From the NCBI RefSeq assembly GCF_013395055.1, contig NZ_CP058349.1, positions 1,302,001 through 1,366,000 on the forward strand: DNA of 64,000 nt, written 5' to 3'. Position numbers and translations under genes: made by a program. Of the stretch, positions 8,140 to 16,928 are shown piece by piece. The notes under the pieces are model-generated. The model saw only the letters and a list, made by a program, of their open reading frames with translations, was not told the DNA's origin and made no database searches. Position 1 is the stretch's first letter. Each line of letters starts with the position of its first letter. This DNA comes from Pseudomonas sp. ABC1. GTDB lineage: Bacteria; Pseudomonadota; Gammaproteobacteria; Pseudomonadales; Pseudomonadaceae.

Positions 8140-10020
8140 TCACAGCACCTGATAACGAAGCGTGAAGTAAACCGCGCGCCCCGGTTGCTCGTAAGTCTGC
8201 GCGGTTTCGTACTCGCGGTCGAACAGGTTGCTCAACCTGACCTGCAAGCGCCAGTCCGGGTCGAAGCGGTACTCGCCACGCAGGTCGACCAGCGCATAGC
8301 CCGGCAGTCGCTGCGCATCGGTATTCGCCGCCTGATCGAAACGATAGCTGCTGGCGTACAGTGTCGCACCGACGGCCACTGTTCCGAAACTGCGGTCGAC
8401 ATCCAGATTGAACGTTCGCTTGGCCCGTCGTGCCAGCAGGTGACCGTGGTTCTTGTCGCTGCGGTCCTGCGGGTCGAGGAAAGTCAGCGAGGAAACGATG
8501 TCCCATCCCTGGAAGTCGGTACGCAGCACGCTTTCCAGGCCACGAATCCTCGCCACGTCGACGTTGTCCGGCCGCATCGGGCTGCTGCCGCTGCCGCTCC
8601 AGACGATCAGGTCGTCGATCCGGGTCTCGAAGGCATTCAGGCTCCACTCACCCCACGCCTGGTTGCCCTTGAGCCCGATTTCGAAGCTCTCCGACTCCTC
8701 CGGTTGCACGTCCGGGTTGCCCGCAGTGGAGGCGCTGGCAGGGTAATAAAGGTCGTTGAAGGTTGGCGCCCGGAACGCGGTGCCATAGGCGGCACTGACG
8801 GTCACCTCGTCGCTCAGTTCGTAGTTCCAGCCCAGGCTGCCGGTGTCATGGCTGCCGAAGAACTGGTCCTTGTCACGGCGCAGGGCCGCCTCCAGGCCGT
8901 GCCGGCCGAAACTGGCCAGGTACTGCACGAAAGCACCTTTATTGTTGCGCGAATCCCTGGCATAGGCGGCCGTGGTGTCAATACGGTCACGCTGGTAATC
9001 GAAGCCCACCGTCAGCAACTGGGCTTCGCCCAGACTGATATCGTTCTGCCAGGAAAGGCTGTCGCGCTGGCTGTCGAAACGCGAGTAGAACCTGCCATCC
9101 TGGTACTGGTCCGACAGGTCCTCGCTATGGGCCACCTGCAAGGAAACCTGCCAGGGTTCCAGGGGCGAGAACCGCGCCCGGGCGCCGACCACCTCCAGCT
9201 CACCGTCCTTATAGGCATCACGCCCGCTGTTGCCGTTTGTGGCACGGCTGTCCAGGTCGCTGTGGCCCTTGCTGCGCAGCCAGTTCGCATCCAGTTCAAA
9301 ACGGTCATTGAAACGATAGCCCCCGCGCAGGGACGCCGACAGCTCGCGATAACCATCGGCATCGGGCTCATAGCTTCTTGGTGCGCTCGGCCGGTAGGCG
9401 CGCACGTTGATGCCATCGGTGGACTCGCTGGCGATACCCAGGCTGTACCAGGCCGCGCCATTTCCGCCCGAGACCCCGGCCGTCCCGCTGTAGGAAGAAC
9501 GACTGCCGGCACCGACGGAGAAATACGGCTTGACCCCGTCGCCCGAACCCTTGCGGGTGAATATCTGGATGACGCCGCCCATGGCCTCGGAACCGTAGAG
9601 GCTGGAACGAGGACCGCGCACCACCTCGATACGTTCGATCTGCTCCAGCGGAATCGCGTGCAGCGCTGCCGTGCCATCGGTGGCCGAACCGACCTTGACG
9701 CCGTCGACCAGGACCAGCAGGTGCTTGTCACTGGTGCCGCGCAATTGCACGGTGGAAGACTTGCCCCGGCCACCATTGGTGACGATGCCGACGCCAGCGA
9801 GGCCCCGCAGCGTATCCAGGACAGTGGTTGCCTGACTGCGCTCGATATCCTCGCGCGTGATCACGCTGGTGGACGCCGTGGTATGGGTTGGCGCCAATGC
9901 CGTACGCGTGGCGGTAATGACCTGCTGGTCGAGTTCCACCGACTGTGCCTGCGCCAGTGAAGCCACGCAGGAAACCCCGAGCAGCGCGCCGGCCACTGGT
10001 CGAAAGAGTGATCTATCCAT
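8140..10020 (-). CDS. btuB: TonB-dependent vitamin B12 receptor BtuB
   Basis: Outer-membrane beta-barrel importing cobalamin into the periplasm with TonB energy. The 626-residue product has a signal peptide ending near SLAQAQ (residue 26) and a TonB-box-like QQVITATRT. The plug domain (about 45-150) includes STVQLRGTSDKHLLVLVDG and ERIEVVRGPRSSLYGSEAMGG. The barrel ends in the aromatic-rich FTLRYQVL terminus. A cobalamin riboswitch lies directly upstream and btuM 104 bp downstream. The receptor therefore appears to be first gene of the B12 run. Confidence 0.93.
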   Translation of the reverse strand: MDRSLFRPVAGALLGVSCVASLAQAQSVELDQQVITATRTALAPTHTTASTSVITREDIERSQATTVLDTLRGLAGVGIVTNGGRGKSSTVQLRGTSDKHLLVLVDGVKVGSATDGTAALHAIPLEQIERIEVVRGPRSSLYGSEAMGGVIQIFTRKGSGDGVKPYFSVGAGSRSSYSGTAGVSGGNGAAWYSLGIASESTDGINVRAYRPSAPRSYEPDADGYRELSASLRGGYRFNDRFELDANWLRSKGHSDLDSRATNGNSGRDAYKDGELEVVGARARFSPLEPWQVSLQVAHSEDLSDQYQDGRFYSRFDSQRDSLSWQNDISLGEAQLLTVGFDYQRDRIDTTAAYARDSRNNKGAFVQYLASFGRHGLEAALRRDKDQFFGSHDTGSLGWNYELSDEVTVSAAYGTAFRAPTFNDLYYPASASTAGNPDVQPEESESFEIGLKGNQAWGEWSLNAFETRIDDLIVWSGSGSSPMRPDNVDVARIRGLESVLRTDFQGWDIVSSLTFLDPQDRSDKNHGHLLARRAKRTFNLDVDRSFGTVAVGATLYASSYRFDQAANTDAQRLPGYALVDLRGEYRFDPDWRLQVRLSNLFDREYETAQTYEQPGRAVYFTLRYQVL

Positions 10021-10138
10021 TTATCGTTTGAGCTCCGCCGTGCCCGCCCGCACGACACCTGGGCCGAGTTGGACAGTCGGAGGAGCATGGGAGAGCGAAC
10101 GAACGTCCCCAAAGCAGCGCCCACCGCACCGTCGTGAA

Positions 10139-10330
10139 TGCGACAGGCCGGTCTCCGGGCTTGCGAGCGGAGCCTGCGGCTCCCGAAACCCGGCCTTCCC
10201 ATGCGCGGATACGGGCACAGTGACTACGAAAGAGGTTTCACGACTCGCCTACCGTTGCGGGGGCAGCGCCGGAATCGAACCGGCTTCCCGTTTCACCCTT
10301 GTGGCACATGGCCTGGGCACCTGAGGCTGG
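10139..10330 (-). promoter_or_regulatory. Cobalamin (B12) riboswitch upstream of btuB
   Basis: Reading the minus strand, the leader contains GGGTGAAACGGGAAGCCGGT, then GCTGCCCCCGCAACGGTA, then the B12-box-like AGCCCGGAGACCGGCCTG at 10144-10161. These are the conserved blocks of adenosylcobalamin riboswitches, in the correct order. About 118 nt separate it from the btuB ATG at 10020 and would hold the expression platform. It presumably represses btuB, and by read-through btuM and the cob genes, when B12 is abundant. The exact 5' edge is uncertain by about 10-20 nt. Confidence 0.95.
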
Positions 10331-10447
10331 CGGAGGGTAGACCAAGGCCTGGGGCAGCGCAAGGCGACCTGGGGTCGCGATTTGCCGCTCCCACCCAGGC
10401 TTGTGGAATAATGCCGCCTTCGAACGACAAGACAGGCCAAAAGACCG

Positions 10448-11260
10448 ATGACCAGTATCCTGCAGATATCCGACACCCACTTCGGCACGGAACAGGCCCC
10501 AGTGGTGCAGGCTCTGGAGGACCACGTCAGTGAACACGGCGCCGACCTGCTGGTTTTTTCCGGTGACATCACCCAGCGTGCCCGTGGCAGTCAGTTCGCG
10601 GCGGCGGCGGCCTTCATGCAGCGGCTCAAGGAGCGTGGCATCGGCGACACCCTGGTCATCCCCGGCAACCATGACATCCCGCTCTACAACCTGCCGCTGC
10701 GTTTTTTCGCCCCCTACCACAACTACCGCCGGCATTTCGGCCATGAGCTGGAGCCGGTCTTCGAGAACGAACGCCTGCTGGTGATCGGCCTGAACACCAC
10801 GGCCCCACGGCGCCACAAGAACGGTCTGGTGACACCTCGCCAGGTGGAGCGAGTGGCCAACATCCTGCGCGCCCGCGACCCGGCCAAACTGAGCATCGTG
10901 GTCGCCCACCAGCCGTTCGGCGCCATGGTCCCCAGCGACGTGCGCAACCAGCAGCGCGGCGCCCAGGCCGCCCTGGAGTGCTGGGCCGCCGAGGGGCTGG
11001 ACCTGGTGATGGGCGGGCATGTGCACCTGCCCCATGTGCTGCCGCTTTCCAAACAGTACGCCCATCTGGCCAGGGAGATCTGGATGGTCCAGGCCGGCAC
11101 CACCTTCTCTTCACGGGTACGCGGCACCTCGCCCAATTCGTTCAACCGCCTGCGCCTGCACGAAGGTGCAAACAAGCACGTCACGGTCGAACGCTGGGAC
11201 ATGCTGGACAACCACTTCGCCCCCGGCTCGCACTTCGAGCTGAGCTGGGGCCATCCGTAG
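10448..11260 (+). CDS. Calcineurin-like metallophosphoesterase
   Basis: The 270-residue cytoplasmic protein has all five two-metal phosphoesterase motifs: ISDTHFG (7-13), VFSGDITQ (near 41), VIPGNHDIP (near 77), VVAHQPFG (near 156) and GGHVHLPH (near 193). The overall layout resembles cAMP-phosphodiesterase/CpdA-like and related small phosphoesterases. Substrate cannot be assigned from sequence. It is monocistronic, divergent from the B12 operon and convergent with roxR. A CCGTAGG...CCTACGG inverted repeat at its 3' end may act as terminator. Confidence 0.85.
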   Translation: MTSILQISDTHFGTEQAPVVQALEDHVSEHGADLLVFSGDITQRARGSQFAAAAAFMQRLKERGIGDTLVIPGNHDIPLYNLPLRFFAPYHNYRRHFGHELEPVFENERLLVIGLNTTAPRRHKNGLVTPRQVERVANILRARDPAKLSIVVAHQPFGAMVPSDVRNQQRGAQAALECWAAEGLDLVMGGHVHLPHVLPLSKQYAHLAREIWMVQAGTTFSSRVRGTSPNSFNRLRLHEGANKHVTVERWDMLDNHFAPGSHFELSWGHP

Positions 11261-11285
11261 GCTGCAGCGCGCGTACACCCTACGG
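11255..11285. terminator. Inverted repeat between convergent genes, possible bidirectional terminator
   Basis: CCGTAGG at 11255-11261 pairs with CCTACGG at 11279-11285 around a GC-rich 17-nt loop. It straddles the stop of the phosphoesterase gene and lies 14 bp past the roxR stop. There is no clear T run, so rho-independent termination is only a suggestion. Confidence 0.4.
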
Positions 11286-11298
11286 GGATCGTCCGTGA

Positions 11299-11859
11299 CT
11301 AGCGCCGGACCGGGCGCTTCTGCAACTTGCGCTGCAAGGTACGGCGATGCATGCCCAGGGCGCGGGCGGTGGCCGAGATATTGCCGTCATGCTCGCTCAG
11401 CACGCGCTGGATATGCTCCCATTGCAGGCGGTCCACCGACATCGGATTTTCCGGCACCAGGGTATCGAGGTCGGCATGCTTGGACAGCAGCGCCGCCAGC
11501 ACATCGTCAGCGTCCGCGGGCTTGCACAGGTAGTTGCAGGCGCCGCGCTTGATGGCTTCCACCGCCGTGGCGATGCTCGAATAGCCGGTCAGGATCAACA
11601 CCTTCATTTCCGGGTCCAGCGCCAGCAGCTTGGGCAGCAGCACCAGGCCGGAGTCACCTTCCATCTTCAGGTCGAGTACGGCGTAGTCGGGCAAATCCTG
11701 TGTCGCCAGCGCCAGACCTTCGTCGGCGGAGCTGGCAATACTCACCCGCAGACCACGGCGCGTCATCGCACGGGCCATCACACGCGTGAACGTCGGATCG
11801 TCATCCACCAACAGCAGGTGTGGTTGTTCTTCACCATCGTGCTGCAATTCGTCGGTCAT
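11299..11859 (-). CDS. roxR: Response regulator RoxR (RegA/PrrA/ActR family)
   Basis: DNA-binding response regulator of 186 residues. The receiver domain (about 14-125) has the acidic pair in LLVDDDPTF, the phospho-acceptor Asp in YAVLDLKMEGDSG and the Lys in NYLCKPAD. A short Fis-type helix-turn-helix (NISATARALGMHRRTLQRKL) lies at the C-terminus. The missing AAA+ domain together with this short Fis tail is characteristic of RegA/PrrA/RoxR. It lies 25 bp downstream of its kinase. RegA-type regulators control respiration and redox-linked genes, and RoxR in pseudomonads affects terminal oxidases; that role is inferred here. Confidence 0.92.
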   Translation of the reverse strand: MTDELQHDGEEQPHLLLVDDDPTFTRVMARAMTRRGLRVSIASSADEGLALATQDLPDYAVLDLKMEGDSGLVLLPKLLALDPEMKVLILTGYSSIATAVEAIKRGACNYLCKPADADDVLAALLSKHADLDTLVPENPMSVDRLQWEHIQRVLSEHDGNISATARALGMHRRTLQRKLQKRPVRR

Positions 11860-11884
11860 GCTTCATTCCTCGCAATGTTCGCGA

Positions 11885-13141
11885 TCAGACTCGAACCGAG
11901 CCATGAGGCAGGCGCAACTCGGTCAGAGTTCCGCCGTCTTCGTGATTGTAGAGTTTCACCGTGCCGCCGGCACGGGTCACGCTGGCCTGACTGAGAAAAA
12001 GCCCGAGACCGAAGCCCTTGCCACCCTTGGTGGTGATGAAGGGGCGGCCGATCTGCTCGGCAATCGCCAACGGCACACCCGCGCCATGGTCGCGGATGCC
12101 CAGCTTGATCCATTGCTCGTTCCAGTCCAGGCGGATTTCCAGGTTGTCCGGGCAGGCATCCGTGGCGTTGTTCAGCAGGTTGAGCAGGGACTGACTGAGA
12201 TCAGCGGGCGGCATCAGGTGGGGCGGACTGCCCACACCCACGCACTGGAACTTGTAGGTGGCCTCAGGGCGCATCAAATGCCAGCGCTGCAGGACGGTCT
12301 CGACCCACTCTCGCGCCGTCTGTTCCAGGATCGCCTGACGACGGTCGGCCTCGGCGGCGCGAACCAGTTGCTGCAGGCTCTCCTTGCACAGTTGCACCTG
12401 GGATTGCAGCAAGCTCAGGTCTTCCTGCAACACGGGGTCCTTGTGCTCCTGGCGCAGTTCCTTGAGCAGCACACTCATGGTCGCCAGGGGCGTGCCCAGC
12501 TCATGGGCGGCGCCGGCCGCCTGCGTCGCCACGGCCAGCAATTGCTGGTCGCGCAGGCTTTCCTCACGGCGCTGGGATTGCAACTGTTGCTGGCGGCGCA
12601 GCTCCTCGGCCATGCGGGTGACGAAGAAGGTGATCAGCGCCGCTGCCAGGGCAAAGCTCAGCCACATGCCGTAGACCAGCAGCGTGGAGCGATCCACCGG
12701 CGGTACGTTGACCGGGTCGTACCACACCAGCATCAGCGTATAGCCCAGCAGCGCTAGCCCGGACAGGACGATGGAGTAGAGCCAGGGCAGCGTCGCGGCG
12801 GCGATGGTCAACGGCACCAGGTAATAGGAGACGAAGGGGTTGGTCGATCCGCCCGAGTAATAAAGCAGCGCACTGTGTATCAGCAGGTCGCAGGCCAGGT
12901 GCCCGGCGTATTCCAGATCGGTCACTGGCCAGGGGCCGTAGAGGCGGATCGCGGTGCCCAGGCACAGCAACGCGGAGACCGACAGCGTGATGCCCAATGC
13001 CAGCCAGGGCAGTGTCAGCACATCGGTCACATAGGCCAGCCCCACCGCGCCGGCCTGGGCCGCCAGCACGAGGCAACGGATCAGGGTCAATAGCCGCAGG
13101 TTCTGGCGGCTGGCAGAGAACAAATGAACGGATGCGTACAT
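11885..13141 (-). CDS. roxS: Sensor histidine kinase RoxS (RegB/PrrB family)
   Basis: Inner-membrane redox-sensing kinase of 418 residues with about six N-terminal helices (residues 19-175). The quinone-linked heptapeptide pattern GGxxNPF appears as GGSTNPF at 97-103. The H-box is AAHELGTPLATMS with His213. An LCKESLQQL segment with Cys252 sits where RegB has its redox-active Cys. N, G1 and G2 boxes are LLNLLNNATDACP, DHGAGVP and GKGFGLGLFL. The ATG at 13141 has a GGAG site upstream, so I prefer it to the longer open frame from 13213. Paired with roxR. Confidence 0.92.
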   Translation of the reverse strand: MYASVHLFSASRQNLRLLTLIRCLVLAAQAGAVGLAYVTDVLTLPWLALGITLSVSALLCLGTAIRLYGPWPVTDLEYAGHLACDLLIHSALLYYSGGSTNPFVSYYLVPLTIAAATLPWLYSIVLSGLALLGYTLMLVWYDPVNVPPVDRSTLLVYGMWLSFALAAALITFFVTRMAEELRRQQQLQSQRREESLRDQQLLAVATQAAGAAHELGTPLATMSVLLKELRQEHKDPVLQEDLSLLQSQVQLCKESLQQLVRAAEADRRQAILEQTAREWVETVLQRWHLMRPEATYKFQCVGVGSPPHLMPPADLSQSLLNLLNNATDACPDNLEIRLDWNEQWIKLGIRDHGAGVPLAIAEQIGRPFITTKGGKGFGLGLFLSQASVTRAGGTVKLYNHEDGGTLTELRLPHGSVRV

Positions 13142-13280
13142 GGAGACTCCAACAATTGCGCGAGTATAACCAAGCACACTGCCCGCTTCATGCGTCAACA
13201 CGCCGCATAACATTGGGCTGGCAGGATAATTTCAGTTACCGTCCCTGGCATCTTTTTCACCCTCAGCAAGGAAAACATCC

Positions 13281-13991
13281 ATGCCTTCCAGATTCCCCAA
13301 AGCTCCCCTGCTGTTCCTGGCCGCCACCCTGGGCAGCGGCTATGCCATCGCCGACGAGCCCCGCTACAACCTGATCTCCCTGCGTGCGGAAGTCAGCAAC
13401 GAAGTCGCGCAGGATCGCATGCACATCACTCTCTATACCGAGTCCCAGCACACCGACCCGGCCAAGCTGGCGGCCCAGACCACCGAAGTGCTCAACAAGG
13501 CGCTGAAGCGTGCGCGCCAGGAAAAGAGCGTCACGGTCAAGACCGGCAACCGCAGCAGCTATCCCGTCTATGAAGAGAAAACCCAGAAAATCGTCAGTTG
13601 GCGCGAGCGTGCCGAATTGCAACTGGAAAGCGGCGACTTTGCAGCCCTTTCACAACTCACCGGCGAATTGACGCAGACCCTGAAGCTCGACGGCATGTAT
13701 TTCAGCGTTTCCGACAACGTCCGCCAGCAGAACGAAGACGCGCTCTACAAGGATGCTGTGACTGCCTTCAAGGCCCGCGCGCAGATCGTGACCCAGGCCC
13801 TCGGCGGCAAGGACTACAAACTGGTCAACCTGAACCTCAACAGTAATAGCGGTGGCTACTACCCACCGATCATGCGCGCATCGGCCATGAAGGCCAGCAT
13901 GCAAGATGCAGCCCCCACACCCGAAGTCGAAGCAGGCACCCGCAAGATATCCCTCAGCGCCGATGGCGTGATCGAAGTGCTGTTGCGCTGA
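13281..13991 (+). CDS. Periplasmic SIMPL-domain (DUF541) protein
   Basis: The 236-residue protein starts with a signal peptide (MPSRFPKAPLLFLAATLGSG, cleavage likely after AIA at about residue 24). The remainder is a SIMPL/DUF541-type domain with the typical N-terminal segment YNLISLRAEVSNEVAQDRM and the C-terminal ISLSADGVIEVLLR. Family members are secreted or periplasmic and related to E. coli YggE, linked to oxidative stress, but no biochemical activity is established. It is divergent from roxS. Conserved adjacency to RoxSR in pseudomonads suggests a shared redox theme, which is inference only. Confidence 0.8.
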   Translation: MPSRFPKAPLLFLAATLGSGYAIADEPRYNLISLRAEVSNEVAQDRMHITLYTESQHTDPAKLAAQTTEVLNKALKRARQEKSVTVKTGNRSSYPVYEEKTQKIVSWRERAELQLESGDFAALSQLTGELTQTLKLDGMYFSVSDNVRQQNEDALYKDAVTAFKARAQIVTQALGGKDYKLVNLNLNSNSGGYYPPIMRASAMKASMQDAAPTPEVEAGTRKISLSADGVIEVLLR

Positions 13992-14140
13992 ACGGCTAAC
14001 ACTCCTCCAGCGCCGGGTACGTCACGCAAAGGACATATCCGGCGCCGGATACACCTTCCCACCCCTGACCGCACTGGCTGCAACCTGCCGTCAATCGCTT
14101 CATGCTACCCTCGGGCACTTCTCCACAACGCCAGCCCATC

Positions 14141-15442
14141 ATGAGTGTCACCCAAAGTATCTCCCTGCTCGCCCTGCTGATCCTCGTCAGCGCCTTCTTT
14201 TCCGTTGCCGAAATCGCCCTGGCCGCCTCACGCCGACTGAAACTGCGGCAGATGGCCGACGACGGCGATCCACGTGCCTTGCAAGTCATACAGGTCCAGG
14301 ACCAGCCCGGCCACTACTTCACCGTGGTACAGATTGGCGTGAATGCCCTGGCCATTCTCGGCGGCATCGTCGGCGAAGGCTTCCTCAGCCCGCTGGTCAG
14401 CACCCAGCTCGAACGCTTTATGGAGCCCGCCCCGGCGGCGACCCTGGGCTTCATCGTCTCCTTCGTCACCACCACCTCGATCTTCATCGTCATCACCGAC
14501 CTGGTGCCCAAGCAAATTGGCATGGCCGCCCCCGAGCAACTGGCGGTGCGCGTCATCGGCCCGATGCAGATGCTCAGCCGCCTGCTGAAACCGCTGGTGC
14601 TGGTCTATGCCTGGCTGTCCAACCGACTGATCCGCCTCTCCGGCCTGCCGCACAAGCGCGACGACAGCGTCACCCCGGACGATATCCTGGCCATGGCCCA
14701 GGCCGGTGCGCAGTCCGGCTCCCTCGCCGCCAGCGAACAGCAGGTCATCGAGAACATCTTCGAGCTGGACACCCGCACCCTGCCCAGCGCCATGACGCAC
14801 CGCGACGCCATCGCCTACTTCCTGCGCGATGACGTGGAAACCCTGGTACGCACGCGGATCGCCGACGACCCCTACTCGTTCTACCCGGTCTGCGATGGCG
14901 CCATCGACCATATCATCGGCTATGTGCGCCTCAAGGACCTGTTCCAGCGCGTACTCAGCGGCACCCCGATCTCCTTCGAGGACCCCACGCTGATCCGCAA
15001 GCTGCTGGTGGTGCCCGACCGCCTGAGCCTGGCGGAAATGCTCGAACAGTTCCGCCAGGCCGGCGAGACCTTCGCGCTGATCGTCAACGAATACAGCCTG
15101 GTGGTCGGCCTGATCACCCTCAACGATGTGATGAGCATCGTCATGGGTGACCTGGTCTCGCCCTGGTACGAAGAGCAGATCGTCCAGCGTGACGAGAACT
15201 CCTGGCTGATCGACGGCATCACACCGATCCAGGACGTGCGCCGCGCCCTGAACATCGACAGCATGCTGCACGAGGACGAATACGAAACCCTGGCGGGCTT
15301 TCTCATGACCATGCTGCGGCGCGTGCCGCGCCGGACCGACCGGGTCAGTTGGGGCGGCTATACCTTCGAGGTGATGGACGTCGACAGCTACCGCATCGAC
15401 CAGGTCATGGCGACCCGCGAAGGCTCACAGAAAAACGCCTGA
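14141..15442 (+). CDS. CNNM/CorC-type transporter, YtfL/PaeA-like
   Basis: Inner-membrane protein of 433 residues with a DUF21/CNNM transmembrane domain (about 1-190, four hydrophobic segments), a CBS pair (about 205-335) and a C-terminal CorC_HlyC domain (about 350-430). Stretches such as FTVVQIGVNALAILGGIVGE and RDENSWLIDGITPI closely resemble E. coli YtfL (PaeA), a polyamine (cadaverine/putrescine) export protein, rather than CorC. The ATG at 14141 (MSVTQS) is taken over the upstream in-frame ATG at 14102 because it places the first helix correctly. Polyamine export is inferred from resemblance. Ends 9 bp from the convergent EamA gene. Confidence 0.82.
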   Translation: MSVTQSISLLALLILVSAFFSVAEIALAASRRLKLRQMADDGDPRALQVIQVQDQPGHYFTVVQIGVNALAILGGIVGEGFLSPLVSTQLERFMEPAPAATLGFIVSFVTTTSIFIVITDLVPKQIGMAAPEQLAVRVIGPMQMLSRLLKPLVLVYAWLSNRLIRLSGLPHKRDDSVTPDDILAMAQAGAQSGSLAASEQQVIENIFELDTRTLPSAMTHRDAIAYFLRDDVETLVRTRIADDPYSFYPVCDGAIDHIIGYVRLKDLFQRVLSGTPISFEDPTLIRKLLVVPDRLSLAEMLEQFRQAGETFALIVNEYSLVVGLITLNDVMSIVMGDLVSPWYEEQIVQRDENSWLIDGITPIQDVRRALNIDSMLHEDEYETLAGFLMTMLRRVPRRTDRVSWGGYTFEVMDVDSYRIDQVMATREGSQKNA

Positions 15443-15451
15443 CGCAGCGGC

Positions 15452-16348
15452 TCAGGCCCGCCGCGTCGCCAGCATCAACCCGGCGAAAATCAGCCCGCCA
15501 CCGACCAGGTGGTAGGGCTGCAAGGGCTCATGCAGCAGCACCCAGCCCAGCAACGCGGTGAACACCGGCATCAGGTAGTTGGTCAGCGATGCCTTGGCCG
15601 CACCCAGCACACTGACACCGTGATTCCATGCCAGGTAGGCCACCAGCGAAGAGAACACGGCGGTGTAGGCGATGGCCGAGAGGTTGCTCAGATTGACCTC
15701 GAAACCGCCGACCACACTCAGCTCGAGCAGGTAGAACGGCAGGATGAACGGCAGGCCGAGCAGCATCAGCACACCGAGCAACACCAGTGGCGGCACCGTC
15801 AGGTAGCGGCCCCAGAGCCGCAACAGCAAGGTATAGGTCGCCCAGACCAGCACCGCCACCAGCATGATCAGGTCGCCGCCGGCGAACGACAGCGAGGTCA
15901 GCACGTCCAGGCTGCCGCGGCTGATCAGATAGCCCAGCCCGAGCAATGCGACCACCAGCCCGTACCAGGCACGTCGCGCCGGCCACTCCCCAAGCAATAC
16001 GCCGGCACCGACGAAGGTGGCCAGGGGCAGGCAGGTACTGACCAGGGTAATGTTGATCGCGGGCGTGGTCTGCGCGGCGGTATAGAGCAAGGAGTTGAAA
16101 CTGGCGATGCCCACAGCGGCCAGTACCAGCAGCCGCCAGCCCGCCGCCAGCAATGCCTGGCGATGCTGCCAGATCGAGCGCGCCACGAATGGTAGCAACA
16201 GGACGGATGCCAGGCTCCAGCGCCAGAAGGACAGGCTCAGGGGAGGAATGTCATCGTGGTAGGCGCGCCCAACCAGGGCATTGCCACTCCAGAGCAGAAT
16301 GGCCAGTACCAGCCCGGCGAACGCCAGCCCCTGTCGTGAAAGAACCAC
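15452..16348 (-). CDS. EamA/DMT-family transporter
   Basis: Ten-helix inner-membrane protein of about 298 residues made of two EamA repeats (about 1-135 and 145-295). Motifs include LAILLWSGNALVGRA in helix 1 and the repeat-2 ending LTNYLMPVFTALLGWVLLHE. These are typical of drug/metabolite exporters of the RhaT/EamA type. I chose the GTG at 16348 because GGGAGG lies about 6 nt upstream; the open frame itself extends to 16384. Substrate unknown. It is convergent with the YtfL-like gene. Confidence 0.85.
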   Translation of the reverse strand: MVLSRQGLAFAGLVLAILLWSGNALVGRAYHDDIPPLSLSFWRWSLASVLLLPFVARSIWQHRQALLAAGWRLLVLAAVGIASFNSLLYTAAQTTPAINITLVSTCLPLATFVGAGVLLGEWPARRAWYGLVVALLGLGYLISRGSLDVLTSLSFAGGDLIMLVAVLVWATYTLLLRLWGRYLTVPPLVLLGVLMLLGLPFILPFYLLELSVVGGFEVNLSNLSAIAYTAVFSSLVAYLAWNHGVSVLGAAKASLTNYLMPVFTALLGWVLLHEPLQPYHLVGGGLIFAGLMLATRRA

Positions 16349-16475
16349 ACCAACCTCCCATACCATCACCGCCAGGCAAACCACTTCGCAGCGACGGCAA
16401 GCACATTAAAAAACGCTCGGCACCCGGATCACGGAACGCGCCACCCGCAGCGGACTCACCCTACAGGCCGAGACC

Positions 16476-16928
16476 TCAATCCAGCAACGCACACGCCATG
16501 ACCAGAGCATCTTCACGGCCATCGACAGCCGGGTAGTAATCGCGGCGGCGTCCTATTTCATTGAAACCGAAGCGCTCATACAGGCGATAGGCCGGGTGGT
16601 TGCTTGCCCTGAGCTCGAGAAAACACTCATGTGCCCCTCGCTCGTGGGCCCGCGCCATCAGGTGCTCCAGCATACGCAGGCCCAGCCCGCGGCCCTGGTT
16701 CTCCGGTTTCACCGTCAGGTTGAGCAGGTGCGCCTCGTCGATGATCACATCGATCACGCCATGCCCCACCTGCTGGCTTCCTTCGAGCATCACCCAGCAC
16801 TCGTAGCTCTTCAGACTGTCGCGGTAGGTACCGCGCGTCCAGGGATGACTGAAGGCTGCGTACTCGACCCTCAGCACTTCATCAAGGTCCGCCTCGGTCA
16901 TACGGCGGAATGTCACGCTATCGCTCAT
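16476..16928 (-). CDS. rimI: Ribosomal protein S18 alanine N-acetyltransferase RimI
   Basis: GNAT acetyltransferase of 150 residues, start MSDSVTFRRMTEADL at 16928. It has the acetyl-CoA loop LTVKPENQGRGLGLRML at about 70-86 and the RimI-typical LELRASNHPAYRLYERFGF near 107-125. It acetylates the N-terminal alanine of ribosomal protein S18. The start overlaps the holD stop by 4 bp (ATGA), matching the holD-rimI linkage known in gammaproteobacteria. Confidence 0.93.
   Translation of the reverse strand: MSDSVTFRRMTEADLDEVLRVEYAAFSHPWTRGTYRDSLKSYECWVMLEGSQQVGHGVIDVIIDEAHLLNLTVKPENQGRGLGLRMLEHLMARAHERGAHECFLELRASNHPAYRLYERFGFNEIGRRRDYYPAVDGREDALVMACALLD

Noticed and set aside
8053..9960. A 635-codon plus-strand open frame antisense to btuB
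   Set aside because: No recognisable motif and fully contained in a well-supported receptor gene; a GC-driven antisense shadow. The same applies to the long plus-strand frames over speA (57304-59211), murD-mraY (29171-31366) and ftsI-ftsL (33838-35952).
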